A DNA stretch of 64,000 nucleotides, taken from Rufibacter immobilis (GTDB taxonomy: Bacteria; Bacteroidota; Bacteroidia; Cytophagales; Hymenobacteraceae). Of this stretch, positions 15,605-24,787 are shown piece after piece. The stretch is from contig NZ_RJJE01000009.1 of assembly GCF_003721565.1 (NCBI RefSeq), forward strand, positions 1,178,934-1,242,933. Reading direction: 5' to 3'. How positions within the stretch are numbered: the first letter of the stretch is position 1; each line of letters starts with the position of its first letter. Below the pieces are notes generated by a model. It did no database searches. It was not told where the DNA came from and saw nothing but the letters and a program-made list of their open reading frames with translations. Position numbers and translations under genes: made by a program.

Positions 15605-18600
15605 CTACAGCGTCCGTTTCACTTCGCGCTCTTCGTACGCCTCAATCACGTCGCCTTGCTGCAGATCATTGAAGTTCTTGATGCTGATACCGCACTCGTA
15701 GCCTTGGCGTACTTCGGCGGCATCGTCTTTGAAGCGCTTCAGGGCCAGGATCTCACCGGAGTGCACCACAATACCGTCGCGCACCAGACGAATCTTGGAG
15801 TTACGGGTAATGGTTCCATCGGTGACCATACAACCGGCAATGGTTCCCACCTTGGTGATTTTGAACACCTCGCGCACCTCAACGTTGGCTACTACCACTT
15901 CTTGTACGGTTGGTGCCAACATACCTTCCATGGCGTCTTTCACCTCGTTGATGGCGTTGTAGATGATAGAGTATAGCCTGATATCGATCTGCTCCTGCTC
16001 CGCCAACTTGCGGGCATTGGAAGACGGACGAACCTGGAAACCAATGATGATCGCATCAGAAGCGGAGGCCAGCAGAACGTCTGACTCAGAGATCTGCCCT
16101 ACCCCTTTGGACAGGATGTTTACCTGTACCTCTTCAGTAGACAGCTTCAATAATGAGTCTGAAAGTGCCTCTACGGAACCATCCACGTCACCGCGTACAA
16201 TCACATTCAGCTCCTTGAAGGTACCAATAGCCAAACGACGCCCGATCTCATCCAGTGTGATGTGTTTCTTGGTTCGCATGCTCTGCTCACGCTGCAACTG
16301 CTGACGGCTTACGGCAATCTCACGGGCTTCACGCTCCGTTTCCATCACCACAAACTTGTCACCGGCTTGCGGAGCTCCGTCAATCCCCAATACCTGAATT
16401 GGAGTAGAAGGTCCTGCTTTCTTATGGCGTTTGCCCAGCACATCGGTCATGGCTTTCACACGGCCGTAATGTGAACCGGCTACCAGAATGTCTCCAATCT
16501 CCAGGGTACCGGTCTGTACCAGTACCGTAGCCACATAACCACGACCTTTGTCCAGGGCAGCTTCAATTACGGTACCTACCGCACGGCGCTCTGGGTTGGC
16601 TCTCAGTTCAAGAAGTTCAGCCTCTAATAATACTTTCTCCAGCAACTCGTCAATTCCTTGACCGGTTTTAGCTGAAATTTCCTGGCTTTGGTATTTACCA
16701 CCCCACTCTTCCACCAGTACGTTCAACTGGGCAAGTTCTTCCCTGATCTTGTCTGGATTGGCGGTTGGTTTATCCACTTTGTTGATCGCGATCACAATTG
16801 GAGAACCAGCGGCTTGTGCGTGGTTTAACGCCTCCTTAGTCTGTGGCATCACACTGTCGTCAGCGGCTACCACAATGATCACTACGTCCGTTACTTTGGC
16901 ACCACGGGCACGCATGGCGGTAAAGGCCTCGTGACCTGGGGTATCCAGGAAGGTAATGCTCTTACCGGCTTCTGTGGTTACCTGATATGCACCAATGTGC
17001 TGCGTAATACCTCCGGCCTCACCAGCTGTTACTTTTGAACGGCGGATGTAATCCAGCAAAGAGGTTTTACCGTGGTCAACGTGACCCATGATGGTCACAA
17101 TTGGCGCACGTGGCTTCAGATCTTCCTCTGCATCCACTTCCTCTACGCCTACATTCTCCTCTTCTTCAGAAGAAGCAAACTGCACGTCATAACCAAACTC
17201 ATCGGCAATGATGGTGATGGCTTCGGCATCAAGGCGTTGGTTGATAGACACAAACATGCCTAAGTTCATACAGGTCTTGATCACGTCGTTCACGCTCACG
17301 TCCATCAGGGCGGCCAGGTCATTGGCAGACACGAACTCCGTTACTCTCAGAATCTTAGATTCTAATTGTTCCTGCATTCTACGCTCATCGGCGGCCTCAG
17401 CCACGGCAGAACGTTTTTCTCTGCGGTATTTGGCTCTGTTACCTTGGTTTCCGCCTTTACCGCCGCTTAAGCGGGCCAGCGTAGCCTTGATCTGATCCTG
17501 GATTTCCTTGTCGGTGAGTTCAGCACGAGGAGCGGATGGAGCACCGGCACGGTTACCTCCGCCACCCGGACGATTGCCTTGTTGCGGCCCGCCACCCGGA
17601 CGGTTGCCTTGGTAGCCGCCACCCGGACGGTTCCCTTGCTGTGGTCCTCCAGCACCTCCCTGACGGTTGGCCGCTTGCCCGGTTCCTAACGGACGGGTAC
17701 TGGTAGCTCTGTCACCGGCGCGGTGAGCCTGTGGTTGATTGCTGTTTGTATTATTGTTGTTAGCACCCTGAGTGCCTTTTGGCACTTCAATGCGCTTACG
17801 TTTCTTCTTATCTCCTCCTTGTCCCTGACCTGGTCCACCTGGCTGATTTCCGCGGCGGCGCTCATCTGAAGACGCCACAGGCTTACCACCTTTACCACGG
17901 CCTCCGCTCACTGGCAATTCAATTTTGCCCAATACCGTTAACCCTTTCAGTTGGTCTGCCTGGGCTTTAATGGTAGTTTGAGGGGCCTCAGGCGCAGCAG
18001 TATCAGCTGGTTTCTCAGGCGCGGTTGGAGCAGCGGCAACTGGTGCCGGGGCTGGGGTAGCGGGTGCGGCAGGAGCCGGAGCAACAGGCGCAGCCTCTAC
18101 AGCAGGCTTAGGAGCTTCTGGAGCCGGTGCTTTAGGCGTTTCTGCCACTGGCGCTGCGGTTGGGGCCGGAGCCACTGGTTTAGCAGGTGCTGCGGGAGCC
18201 TCTGGTGCTTTCTGTACTGCCGGAGCCTGCGGTTGCGGGGCAGGTGCTGCAGCAACGGGCGCCGCAGGGGCAGCAGGTGCTGGAGTTGGTGCAGGTGCCT
18301 CTACAGGTTTAACTGGGGCAGGAGCTTGCGGAGCTGGAGCTGGTGCCGGTGCTTCAGGAGCGGCGGCGGCCGGGGCCTGCGGAGCAGGTGCTGCTGGCGC
18401 AGGAGCCTGCTTAGGAACTGGTCTTCCTTTGGAATCCAGTTCAATCTTGCCTAGAATCTTGATACCGGGCAAAGAAGAACCCGCAGCGGCGGCTGGTGCC
18501 GGGGCTGGAGTAGGTGCCGGTTGCGCAGGAGCGGCCGGCTTAGGCGCTTCTGGCTGTACTTTTACCTGATTGGACTTGATAAACATCTCCGGCTCCGGAT

Positions 18601-18859
18601 CGGCCTGCTTTTTAGGCTCTGGGCGCTCCGGCTCAGGCTGCTGTTTCTTCCCGATGTTCAACTCTGCCGCCTCGGCCTTGGCTTGCATGGAGGAGGCAAA
18701 TTCTTTCGACAGCATATTGAACTGCTCCGGGGTAATTTTTGAAGTAGGTTTATTCTCGATATCAACCCCTTTCTTGCCCAGGAATTCCACTACCGTGGAA
18801 AGACTGATGTTCAAGGTGGTTGCTACCTGTTTAAGCCTCATCGATTTTTCTTCTGACAT
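15605..18859 (-). CDS. infB: Translation initiation factor IF-2
   Basis: The 1084-residue protein (starting [17 protein letters not shown]) has an IF-2 N-terminal helix domain, then about 200 residues of Ala/Pro-rich low complexity and a Gly/Asn-rich basic stretch. A second IF-2 N domain follows, then the GTPase domain with [12 protein letters not shown] near residue 591, DTPGHEAF and NKVDKP, and domains II-IV ending [24 protein letters not shown]. It places fMet-tRNA in the ribosomal P site. The long low-complexity linker is typical of Bacteroidota IF-2. A Met two codons further upstream is an alternative start. Confidence 0.96.
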   Translation of the reverse strand: MSEEKSMRLKQVATTLNISLSTVVEFLGKKGVDIENKPTSKITPEQFNMLSKEFASSMQAKAEAAELNIGKKQQPEPERPEPKKQADPEPEMFIKSNQVKVQPEAPKPAAPAQPAPTPAPAPAAAAGSSLPGIKILGKIELDSKGRPVPKQAPAPAAPAPQAPAAAAPEAPAPAPAPQAPAPVKPVEAPAPTPAPAAPAAPVAAAPAPQPQAPAVQKAPEAPAAPAKPVAPAPTAAPVAETPKAPAPEAPKPAVEAAPVAPAPAAPATPAPAPVAAAPTAPEKPADTAAPEAPQTTIKAQADQLKGLTVLGKIELPVSGGRGKGGKPVASSDERRRGNQPGGPGQGQGGDKKKRKRIEVPKGTQGANNNNTNSNQPQAHRAGDRATSTRPLGTGQAANRQGGAGGPQQGNRPGGGYQGNRPGGGPQQGNRPGGGGNRAGAPSAPRAELTDKEIQDQIKATLARLSGGKGGNQGNRAKYRREKRSAVAEAADERRMQEQLESKILRVTEFVSANDLAALMDVSVNDVIKTCMNLGMFVSINQRLDAEAITIIADEFGYDVQFASSEEEENVGVEEVDAEEDLKPRAPIVTIMGHVDHGKTSLLDYIRRSKVTAGEAGGITQHIGAYQVTTEAGKSITFLDTPGHEAFTAMRARGAKVTDVVIIVVAADDSVMPQTKEALNHAQAAGSPIVIAINKVDKPTANPDKIREELAQLNVLVEEWGGKYQSQEISAKTGQGIDELLEKVLLEAELLELRANPERRAVGTVIEAALDKGRGYVATVLVQTGTLEIGDILVAGSHYGRVKAMTDVLGKRHKKAGPSTPIQVLGIDGAPQAGDKFVVMETEREAREIAVSRQQLQREQSMRTKKHITLDEIGRRLAIGTFKELNVIVRGDVDGSVEALSDSLLKLSTEEVQVNILSKGVGQISESDVLLASASDAIIIGFQVRPSSNARKLAEQEQIDIRLYSIIYNAINEVKDAMEGMLAPTVQEVVVANVEVREVFKITKVGTIAGCMVTDGTITRNSKIRLVRDGIVVHSGEILALKRFKDDAAEVRQGYECGISIKNFNDLQQGDVIEAYEEREVKRTL

Positions 18860-18918
18860 GTTCAAATATGCTGTTATGATTTACTTTTAGTAGTTACTTG
18901 TTTCTTACTCATTTAAGG

Positions 18919-18989
18919 ATGGGTGGCCTTGACTACGTCACGTTTTTGCCTTGTTTCCCGGAAAATAGGCCTAAAACGGCACCCACCCT
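18919..18989. repeat. Divergent dispersed palindrome inside the nusA-infB intergenic gap
   Basis: CGTTTTTGCC pairs loosely with GGCCTAAAACG around TTTCCCGGAAAA, and an outer GGGTGGC/GCACCCACC stem encloses it. It lies between nusA (stop 19028) and infB (start 18859) within an operon of essential genes, so it cannot be a full terminator unless infB has its own promoter. Confidence 0.6.
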
Positions 18990-19027
18990 CCGGTAAGGTC
19001 AAATAACCCGGCACATAAAGCGCACCA

Positions 19028-20281
19028 CTAGTTGTTTTCTTCTGAATCAAACTCTTGGCGGATGATCTGGAGCAGGTCCTCAACGGTTTCTTCCTCAAGC
19101 TCCGTGCGGCGCACCAAATCTTCCTTGCTGACGGCCATTACGCTGCGGGCTGTGTCCAGACCAATGCGCTTCAGCTCATCAATTACCCAACCTTCAATCT
19201 CGTCAGAGAACTCGGTCAGGTCAATATCTTCTTCAAACCCTTCGGTTTCACGGAACACGTCAATCTCCAAACCAACCAGCTTGCTGGCCAGCTTAATGTT
19301 CTGTCCGCCTTTACCAATGGCCAGTGACACCTGGTCTGGTTTCAGGAACACAGAGGCGCGTCCGGTTTCTTCGTTTATCTTGATGCTGCTGATCTTGGCA
19401 GGGCTCAGCGCCCGCTGGATGTACAGCTCCATATTGTCTGTGTAATTGATCACGTCAATGTTCTCGTTCTCCAACTCACGCACAATGGTATGGATACGGG
19501 AACCTTTCATGCCCACGCAGGCGCCTACCGGGTCAATACGGTCATCATAAGACTCTACCGCCACCTTGGCACGCTCGCCTGGCTCCCGCACAATCTTCTT
19601 GATGGTAATGAGACCGTCAAAGATCTCGGGCACCTCGCCTTCAAACAGACGCTCCAGGAATTGTGGAGAAGTACGCGAAAGAATGATTTTTGGGTTACCG
19701 TTTATGATCTCCACGCGCTGCACCACGGCCCGCACCACGTCTCCTTTGCGGTAACGGTCTTTGGGGATCTGCTCGTTTTTAGGAATAAGCAGCTCGTTTT
19801 CCTCAGAGTCCAGAATCAACACCTCGCGGTTCCATACCTGGTAGACTTCGCCGGAGATGATCTCCCCTACCTGGTCTTTGTACTTTTGGTACAGCAAGTC
19901 TTTCTCCAGGTCTTTCACGCGCTGGATCAGGGTCTGGCGGGCAGTCAGGACGGCACGGCGGCCGAAGTCTTCCAGTTTCACCAGCTCAGATACTTCTTCC
20001 CCTACTTCAAAGTCAGGCTCAATCTTACGGGCATCAGAGAGGCTGATTTTATCATCGTCCCAGATGTCTTCTGAGTTATCGTCTACAATCTCACGGTTAC
20101 GCCAAATCTCCAGATCGCCTTTCTCTACGTTCAGGATGATGTCAAAATTCTCATCGGTAGACCATTTCTTCCGGATCATGGTGCGGAACACGTCTTCCAA
20201 GATCCGCATCATGGTAGGGCGGTCAATGTTCTTGAATTTAGCGAATTCCGCAAACGACTCGATCAATACTGAACTATCCAT
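19028..20281 (-). CDS. nusA: Transcription termination/antitermination protein NusA
   Basis: The 417-residue protein has an N-terminal RNA-polymerase-binding domain (MDSSVLIESFAEFAKFKNIDRPTMMRILEDVFRTMIRKKW), an S1 domain (about residues 135-200, GEIISGEVYQVWNREVLILDSEENELLIP) and two KH domains (about 230-345, with DPVGACVGMKGSRIHTIVREL and SLAIGKGGQNIKLAS). The C-terminus holds a short acidic helix-hairpin-helix-like tail instead of the two AR repeats of E. coli (495 residues). It modulates pausing and termination. It lies 7 bases from rimP. Confidence 0.96.
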   Translation of the reverse strand: MDSSVLIESFAEFAKFKNIDRPTMMRILEDVFRTMIRKKWSTDENFDIILNVEKGDLEIWRNREIVDDNSEDIWDDDKISLSDARKIEPDFEVGEEVSELVKLEDFGRRAVLTARQTLIQRVKDLEKDLLYQKYKDQVGEIISGEVYQVWNREVLILDSEENELLIPKNEQIPKDRYRKGDVVRAVVQRVEIINGNPKIILSRTSPQFLERLFEGEVPEIFDGLITIKKIVREPGERAKVAVESYDDRIDPVGACVGMKGSRIHTIVRELENENIDVINYTDNMELYIQRALSPAKISSIKINEETGRASVFLKPDQVSLAIGKGGQNIKLASKLVGLEIDVFRETEGFEEDIDLTEFSDEIEGWVIDELKRIGLDTARSVMAVSKEDLVRRTELEEETVEDLLQIIRQEFDSEENN

Positions 20282-20288
20282 GTCTTTC

Positions 20289-20762
20289 TTATTTAAAAGA
20301 GATTACAATCTGCGCTTTCACAATATCACTGTAGGCCACGTACACGGGCTCCAGCATAGATTTCTTATGTTTCACTTTTACTTCCTCAGAGAACAGAATC
20401 CCCTCTGGCTGGACCTCTGTGATCTCCCCGGTTTTCTCCACGCCTTCGGCGAAGGTCAATTTGACCATACGGCCCACATTCTTTCTGTAGTGGCGTTCTG
20501 AGGTCAGCGGGAAATCCACGCCCGGCGAAGACACCTCAATCACATAAGAGATTTCCTCACCGTAGGTTTCCTCAATGCGTTTGGCAACCTTACGGCTAAT
20601 GGTGGCGCACTGGTCAATGCTGATTCCCTGGTCACCGTCGGCAAGGATGGTTACCTTAGGCCGCACCGGCGAATCAGATACCTTTACGCTCACAATGAAC
20701 AGATCTGGTTCTGGCAATGCTGCCTGGGCATATCCTTGAATAATTATTTCCTCTAAAGCCAT
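20289..20762 (-). CDS. rimP: Ribosome maturation factor RimP
   Basis: The 157-residue product from the ATG at 20760-20762 has the RimP motifs VSDSPVRPKVTILADGDQGISIDQCATISR and EEISYVIEVSSPGVDFPLTSERHYRKNVGRMVKLTF. It assists 30S subunit maturation. A start 35 codons further upstream exists but adds a hydrophobic stretch foreign to the family and lies upstream of the promoter at 20827-20834. The order rimP-nusA-infB is the classic conserved operon. Confidence 0.94.
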   Translation of the reverse strand: MALEEIIIQGYAQAALPEPDLFIVSVKVSDSPVRPKVTILADGDQGISIDQCATISRKVAKRIEETYGEEISYVIEVSSPGVDFPLTSERHYRKNVGRMVKLTFAEGVEKTGEITEVQPEGILFSEEVKVKHKKSMLEPVYVAYSDIVKAQIVISFK

Positions 20763-20826
20763 TCGCAATCTGGGTAACAAATAAAAAGGGGGACTCTCTC
20801 GTCCCCTCCATTTCACTTTAATCGCA

Positions 20827-20857
20827 CAAATGTACAAATAAATCCACTGAAACACAA
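20827..20857 (-). promoter_or_regulatory. Promoter of the rimP-nusA-infB operon
   Basis: On the minus strand a TACATTTG box (20827-20834) is preceded, with a 20-base spacer, by TTG (20855-20857). It fits the Bacteroidota TTTG/TAnnTTTG pattern and gives a leader of about 55 bases before the rimP ATG. Confidence 0.6.
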
Positions 20858-21004
20858 GCAACAGCACAATATGTACGTTACCAGCAGTTTTTTTCCTATT
20901 ACTGAAAGGGAAAACGCCAGGCTTGGAGAGAGTTCACCTATGAATTAACCTATAGTATACCTAAATAGTTCAAGCTCCAGACTTACCTCTCACCAAAACC
21001 TTGA

Positions 21005-21049
21005 AAGCTGTTTTAGGCCCAATTTTGGAAAAAGAGCCGCTAAACGCAA
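21005..21049. repeat. Dispersed palindrome, degenerate copy
   Basis: CTGTTTTAGGCCC on the left and GAGCCGCTAAACGC on the right flank ATTTTGGAAAAA. The arms are only partly complementary. It is in the 420-base gap between feoB and rimP. Confidence 0.6.
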
Positions 21050-21083
21050 TCATATAATTAAACATATAACGTGCTGGTAATAC

Positions 21084-21138
21084 AAAGAAAGAAGCCCTGC
21101 CTGGAGTGAGTACCAAGCCGGGCTTCTTTCTTTTTTTG
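21084..21138. terminator. Hairpin terminator between feoB and the rimP region
   Basis: AAAGAAAGAAGCCC pairs with GGGCTTCTTTCTTT, with further partial pairing of TGCCTGG inside, and is followed by a run of seven T on the plus strand (A-rich on the other side). It can act in both directions. It directly abuts the palindrome at 21135. The rest of the gap 20868-21182 holds only the rimP promoter and a degenerate palindrome. Confidence 0.7.
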
Positions 21139-21180
21139 CGTTTAGGGGCTCTTTTTCTAAAAACAGCCTCTAAACGCAAA
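21135..21180. repeat. Dispersed palindrome after feoB
   Basis: TTTGCGTTTAGGGGCTCTTTTT pairs with the right arm ending CAGCCTCTAAACGCAAA with two mismatches. It ends 2 bases before the feoB stop codon on the minus strand. Confidence 0.9.
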
Positions 21181-21182
21181 CA

Positions 21183-23342
21183 TTATGAAAACAGACGGAA
21201 GACCACGAAGGCCGAGGCATATGCCAAGCCCGTCATATAGAGCATTTGCAGGATAGGCCATTTCCAGCCTTTGGTTTCGCGGTACACCACGGCAATGGTA
21301 CTCATGCACTGCATGGCAAACACGTAGAAAATAAGCAGGGAGAAGGCGCGGGCCGGCGTGAAGAAGGGCTGCCCGTTGGCGTCTTTCTCCGCAAGCAGCT
21401 TTTCCTTCACGGTGGAAATGTTCTCAGAGTCGCCTACGCTGTAGATGGTGGAGATGGTACCCACAAACACTTCACGGGCCGCAAACGAGGTAAGCAACGC
21501 AATGCCCACTTTCCAGTCGTAGCCCAGTGGGCGGATGGCCGGTTCAATGAACTTCCCGAACTGCCCGGCGTAAGAAGCCTCCAGTTTCTGACCGGCCACG
21601 TGCGCCTCGGCATCCGCATCCGCCAGGTTCAAAGCAGTTAATTCAGCGGTGGCGCGCTCTTCGGCCTGCTGCATGGCGTTGCCCGGCCCGTAGGAAGACA
21701 GCACCCAGAGAATCACGGAGATAGCCAGGATCACTTTACCGGCCTGGAACACAAACGCCTTGCTTTTCTCCACAATGGTGAGACCTACGTTTTTCCAGCG
21801 CGGCATTTTGTACGTGGGAAACTCCATGATAAAGTAGCTGCGCTCCTTGGTTTTGAGCACCCACTTCAGCAAAGCCGCCGAGAAAATAGCCGCCAGGAAA
21901 CCAATCAGGTACAGCCCCATGAGCACCAGCCCCTGCAAACTCAGGAAACCCAGGAAGTACGTCTCCGGCACCACCAGCGCAATCATGACCGTGTAGATAG
22001 GCAGACGCGCCGAGCAGCTCATGAGCGGCGTCACGAAGATGGTAATCATGCGGTCTTTCCAGTTGTCTATGGTGCGCGTGGCCATGATGGCCGGCACGGC
22101 GCAGGCTACGCCCGAAATGAGGGGCACCACGCTTTTACCGTTCAGCCCGAATTTTCGCATGATTTTATCCATCAGGAACGTGACGCGGGCCATGTACCCA
22201 GTCTCCTCCAGAATGGCGATAAAGGCGAACAGAAGGGCAATCTGCGGAATAAAGATGAGCACGCCGCCCAAACCGGCCAGCACCCCATCGGTGAGCAGGT
22301 CAATGAGCGGCCCCTGGGCCAGGGTATGAATCCAGGCGTTGAGCGCGGCCACCCCGCCATCAATGAGGTCCATGGGGTAAGCGGCCCAGGCAAAAATGGC
22401 CTGGAACATCATGAACAGCACCCCAAAGAAAATCAAGTACCCAAACACCTTGTGGGTGAGCACCTGGTCAATCTTGTTGCTGAACTGCTCGTTGTTCTGG
22501 GCTTTGGTCACGCGCATGGCATCCAGCAGCAGGCCATTGATGCGGGTGTAGCGCTCAATGGTCTCGGCGGCTTGCAGCGCGTTAGACTTGAAGCCGTATT
22601 TCTTTACCAGCTCGGCAATGTACTCTTTGTCATCTTCTGAGAGAAAAGACAGCTTCTGGTACTGGTGGGCGTAATGCCACGCCAGATAGTCATTGCTCAG
22701 CTCAAAATAGTACCTGATCTGGCGCACCATCACCAGCAGTTCATCAGGGATCTGGAAGAAAGTAGGCCGCGGCGCCTCCAGTTGTTGGGAAAGCAGGATT
22801 TTAAGCGCGGCAATCCCGCTGCCGGTACGGGCGTTCACGGGTACCACCGGCACCCCCAACTCCTGCTGAAGTTCGGCCACGTCAATCTTTACGCCGTGTT
22901 TCTCGGCCACGTCCAGCATGTTCAGGGCCAGCACGGCCGGAATCTTAAGATCGGCGAGTTGGGTGAACAGCAGCAGGTTCCGCTTCAGGTTAGAGGCATC
23001 GGCGGTGATGATCAGCACGTCTGGGTAAGAGGCCGCTTTTTTATCGTGGAGCAGGTCAATGATGACCTTTTCGTCTAATGATTTGGGGTAGAGGCTGTAG
23101 GTACCAGGCAAGTCAATAACCTGTGCCCTCAGGCTGGGCATTAGGTTGGTCACACCCGTTTTCTTGTCTACCGTTACGCCCGGAAAGTTCCCCACCTTCT
23201 GGTTCAGCCCCGTGAAATGGTTGAACAACGATGATTTCCCTGAGTTAGGGTTCCCGATCAAGGCTATTTTAGGAACAGCAGTGCGGGCAGCGGTGGTAGC
23301 ACGAGGAACAGAAGCCGGGGCCGGCGCAAGAACTTCAGACAT
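21183..23342 (-). CDS. feoB: Ferrous iron transporter FeoB
   Basis: The 719-residue protein has an N-terminal G domain (LIGNPNSGKSSLFN at about residues 28-41, G3 DLPGTYSLYP, G4 LNMLD). A helical switch region follows, then a membrane domain of about eight to ten segments with the Gate motifs MSCSARLPIYTVMIAL and FAAREVFVGTISTIYS. It imports Fe(II) across the inner membrane in a nucleotide-dependent way. The gene follows feoA by 3 bases, an evident feoAB operon. No FeoC is seen. Confidence 0.96.
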   Translation of the reverse strand: MSEVLAPAPASVPRATTAARTAVPKIALIGNPNSGKSSLFNHFTGLNQKVGNFPGVTVDKKTGVTNLMPSLRAQVIDLPGTYSLYPKSLDEKVIIDLLHDKKAASYPDVLIITADASNLKRNLLLFTQLADLKIPAVLALNMLDVAEKHGVKIDVAELQQELGVPVVPVNARTGSGIAALKILLSQQLEAPRPTFFQIPDELLVMVRQIRYYFELSNDYLAWHYAHQYQKLSFLSEDDKEYIAELVKKYGFKSNALQAAETIERYTRINGLLLDAMRVTKAQNNEQFSNKIDQVLTHKVFGYLIFFGVLFMMFQAIFAWAAYPMDLIDGGVAALNAWIHTLAQGPLIDLLTDGVLAGLGGVLIFIPQIALLFAFIAILEETGYMARVTFLMDKIMRKFGLNGKSVVPLISGVACAVPAIMATRTIDNWKDRMITIFVTPLMSCSARLPIYTVMIALVVPETYFLGFLSLQGLVLMGLYLIGFLAAIFSAALLKWVLKTKERSYFIMEFPTYKMPRWKNVGLTIVEKSKAFVFQAGKVILAISVILWVLSSYGPGNAMQQAEERATAELTALNLADADAEAHVAGQKLEASYAGQFGKFIEPAIRPLGYDWKVGIALLTSFAAREVFVGTISTIYSVGDSENISTVKEKLLAEKDANGQPFFTPARAFSLLIFYVFAMQCMSTIAVVYRETKGWKWPILQMLYMTGLAYASAFVVFRLFS

Positions 23343-23345
23343 AGA

Positions 23346-23579
23346 CTAAGCTTTTAACTTGATGGTAGCAGCTTCGTCTAAACGCAGGGACAGGGTGTAA
23401 TCGTTCACGATGATGGTAATGGGGTCGCCAAGCGGGGCGCGGCTGTTGAGGATGACTTCCTCACCGGGAATACAGCCCATCTCCAACAGCTTCAAAGACA
23501 TTTCAGGGTCAGACAGGCTACAGATAATGCCTTTCTCGCCAATCTTCAAATCCCGTACGCTTTTTTGCTCTCCTTGCAC
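23346..23579 (-). CDS. feoA: Ferrous iron transport protein FeoA
   Basis: The 77-residue SH3-like protein has the family pattern SVRDLKIGEKGIICSL...LLEMGCIPGEEVILNSRAPLGDPITIIVNDYTLSLRLDEAATIKL. FeoA is a small cytoplasmic partner needed for FeoB function. It is the first gene of the feoAB unit. A near-match to the -7 box (TACCTTGC, minus strand) lies about 40 bases upstream; I could not identify a convincing Fur site. Confidence 0.93.
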   Translation of the reverse strand: MQGEQKSVRDLKIGEKGIICSLSDPEMSLKLLEMGCIPGEEVILNSRAPLGDPITIIVNDYTLSLRLDEAATIKLKA

Positions 23580-23746
23580 CTGATCCTGCTTTATTTAGAC
23601 TTGTTATAAACAGTTGCAAGGTACAAGGTGTTCCTTTTGATTCCAAAAAGATAGGGATGTTTTGCAGCCTAGCTCCCTAAAAGACTCTTTTTTGTTGACC
23701 GGCAGCTCTATTTTGCGTACTTTTCGTTCAAACAACCCCAAAAAAC

Positions 23747-24496
23747 ATGTCATTCTTCACTTCTAACAATCCTACGCTTAAAGAGGAAGCTTTTGCCCCA
23801 ACCACCACTCCGGAGGTTTTAGACGCTCCGGCCATGACGCTGGGCGGCACCATGGGCAAGTCAGCCCTGCTGGTGGGCATTGTGCTCGTGTTCGCGGTGT
23901 TCTCTTGGGATCTGTTTAGTTTCATAGGCGTTCCCATTCCCTTCCTGATCTCCATTCCGTTAGTGGGCCTTGGGCTGGCATTCCTGATCTCGTTCAAAAA
24001 ACACCTGGCTGCCTATATAGCCCCTGTCTACTGCGCCCTGCAAGGACTGTTCCTGGGCGGCGTTTCCGGTATGCTGGAAATGAAATTCCCCGGCATTGCG
24101 AACCAGGCCATGCTCTTGACCTTCACTGTGTTTGGCGGTATGCTGCTCCTGTACAGCACCCGGGTCATTAGAGCCACTGACCGTTTCAGGTCAATTATTT
24201 ACACCGCTACCTTCGGGATATTCTGCTACTACATGGCGGCCTTTGTGCTCCAGTTCTTCGGGGTGGAAATGGCCCTGATCCATAGCAGCGGTACGGCGGG
24301 CATTATCTTCAGTGTGTTTGTGGTGGTACTGGCGGCCATGAACCTGATTCTGGACTTTGACACCATTGAGCGCGGCGTAGAATACGGGGCGCCAAAATAC
24401 ATGGAATGGTACGCGGCCTTCGGGTTAACCGTGACGCTGGTATGGCTGTACATTGAGATCCTGCGGCTGCTCTCCAAAATCAACAGCCGAAACTAA
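23747..24496 (+). CDS. Bax inhibitor-1/YccA family membrane protein
   Basis: The 249-residue protein has a hydrophilic 40-residue N-terminus and seven membrane segments. Family motifs include YCALQGLFLGGVSGMLEMKFPGIANQAMLLTF and the acidic pore region DFDTIERGVEYGAPKYMEWYAAFGL near the C-terminus. Members are TMBIM-type pH-sensitive calcium leak channels or FtsH interactors; which applies here is unknown. A near-consensus promoter box TACTTTTC lies at 23718-23725 in the divergent gap shared with feoA. Confidence 0.9.
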   Translation: MSFFTSNNPTLKEEAFAPTTTPEVLDAPAMTLGGTMGKSALLVGIVLVFAVFSWDLFSFIGVPIPFLISIPLVGLGLAFLISFKKHLAAYIAPVYCALQGLFLGGVSGMLEMKFPGIANQAMLLTFTVFGGMLLLYSTRVIRATDRFRSIIYTATFGIFCYYMAAFVLQFFGVEMALIHSSGTAGIIFSVFVVVLAAMNLILDFDTIERGVEYGAPKYMEWYAAFGLTVTLVWLYIEILRLLSKINSRN

Positions 24497-24524
24497 CCGT
24501 TGCTTTCCTCAGATCCATTCATAG

Positions 24525-24560
24525 CAAAGGGCTACAGACATATCTGTAGCCCTTTTTATT
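24525..24560 (+). terminator. Intrinsic terminator of the Bax-inhibitor-1 gene
   Basis: AAGGGCTACAGA and TCTGTAGCCCTT form a 12-bp stem around CATA, followed by TTTATTTG. It is 30 bases after the stop codon. Confidence 0.85.
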
Positions 24561-24589
24561 TGTACTCTAGGCAAAGTTTCCCTGCTGCG

Positions 24590-24635
24590 TTTCCGTTTAG
24601 GGGCCGTTTTTCCAAAAAGAGCCGCTAAACAGAAA
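24590..24635. repeat. Dispersed palindrome, slightly degenerate copy
   Basis: TTTCCGTTTAGGGGC pairs with GCCGCTAAACAGAAA with two mismatches around TTTTTCCAAAAA. It is in the convergent gap between the Bax-inhibitor gene and murF-alr. Confidence 0.85.
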
Positions 24636-24749
24636 TGCCACGCTAACCTTGCTTCCAGTTCTTTATCACCATCTCACATTTTGGCGCACTCACCAACACT
24701 ACCTCAGAAAATTGGCTTTAGCTAAACTCTTCCCGTGAAGGACGAATCA

Positions 24750-24787
24750 CGTTTAGGGGCTGTTTTTGGAAAAACGGCCCCTAAACG
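24750..24787. repeat. Dispersed palindrome abutting the murF-alr stop codon
   Basis: CGTTTAGGGGCTGTTTTT pairs with the arm ending CGGCCCCTAAACG (one G-T type mismatch). It touches the murF-alr stop codon (24788-24790). The sequence outside the core is not complementary here. Confidence 0.9.

Noticed and set aside
17650-18500. Repeat-rich region of infB as a separate repeat element
   Set aside because: It is the in-frame Ala/Pro and Gly-rich linker normal for IF-2 in this phylum.
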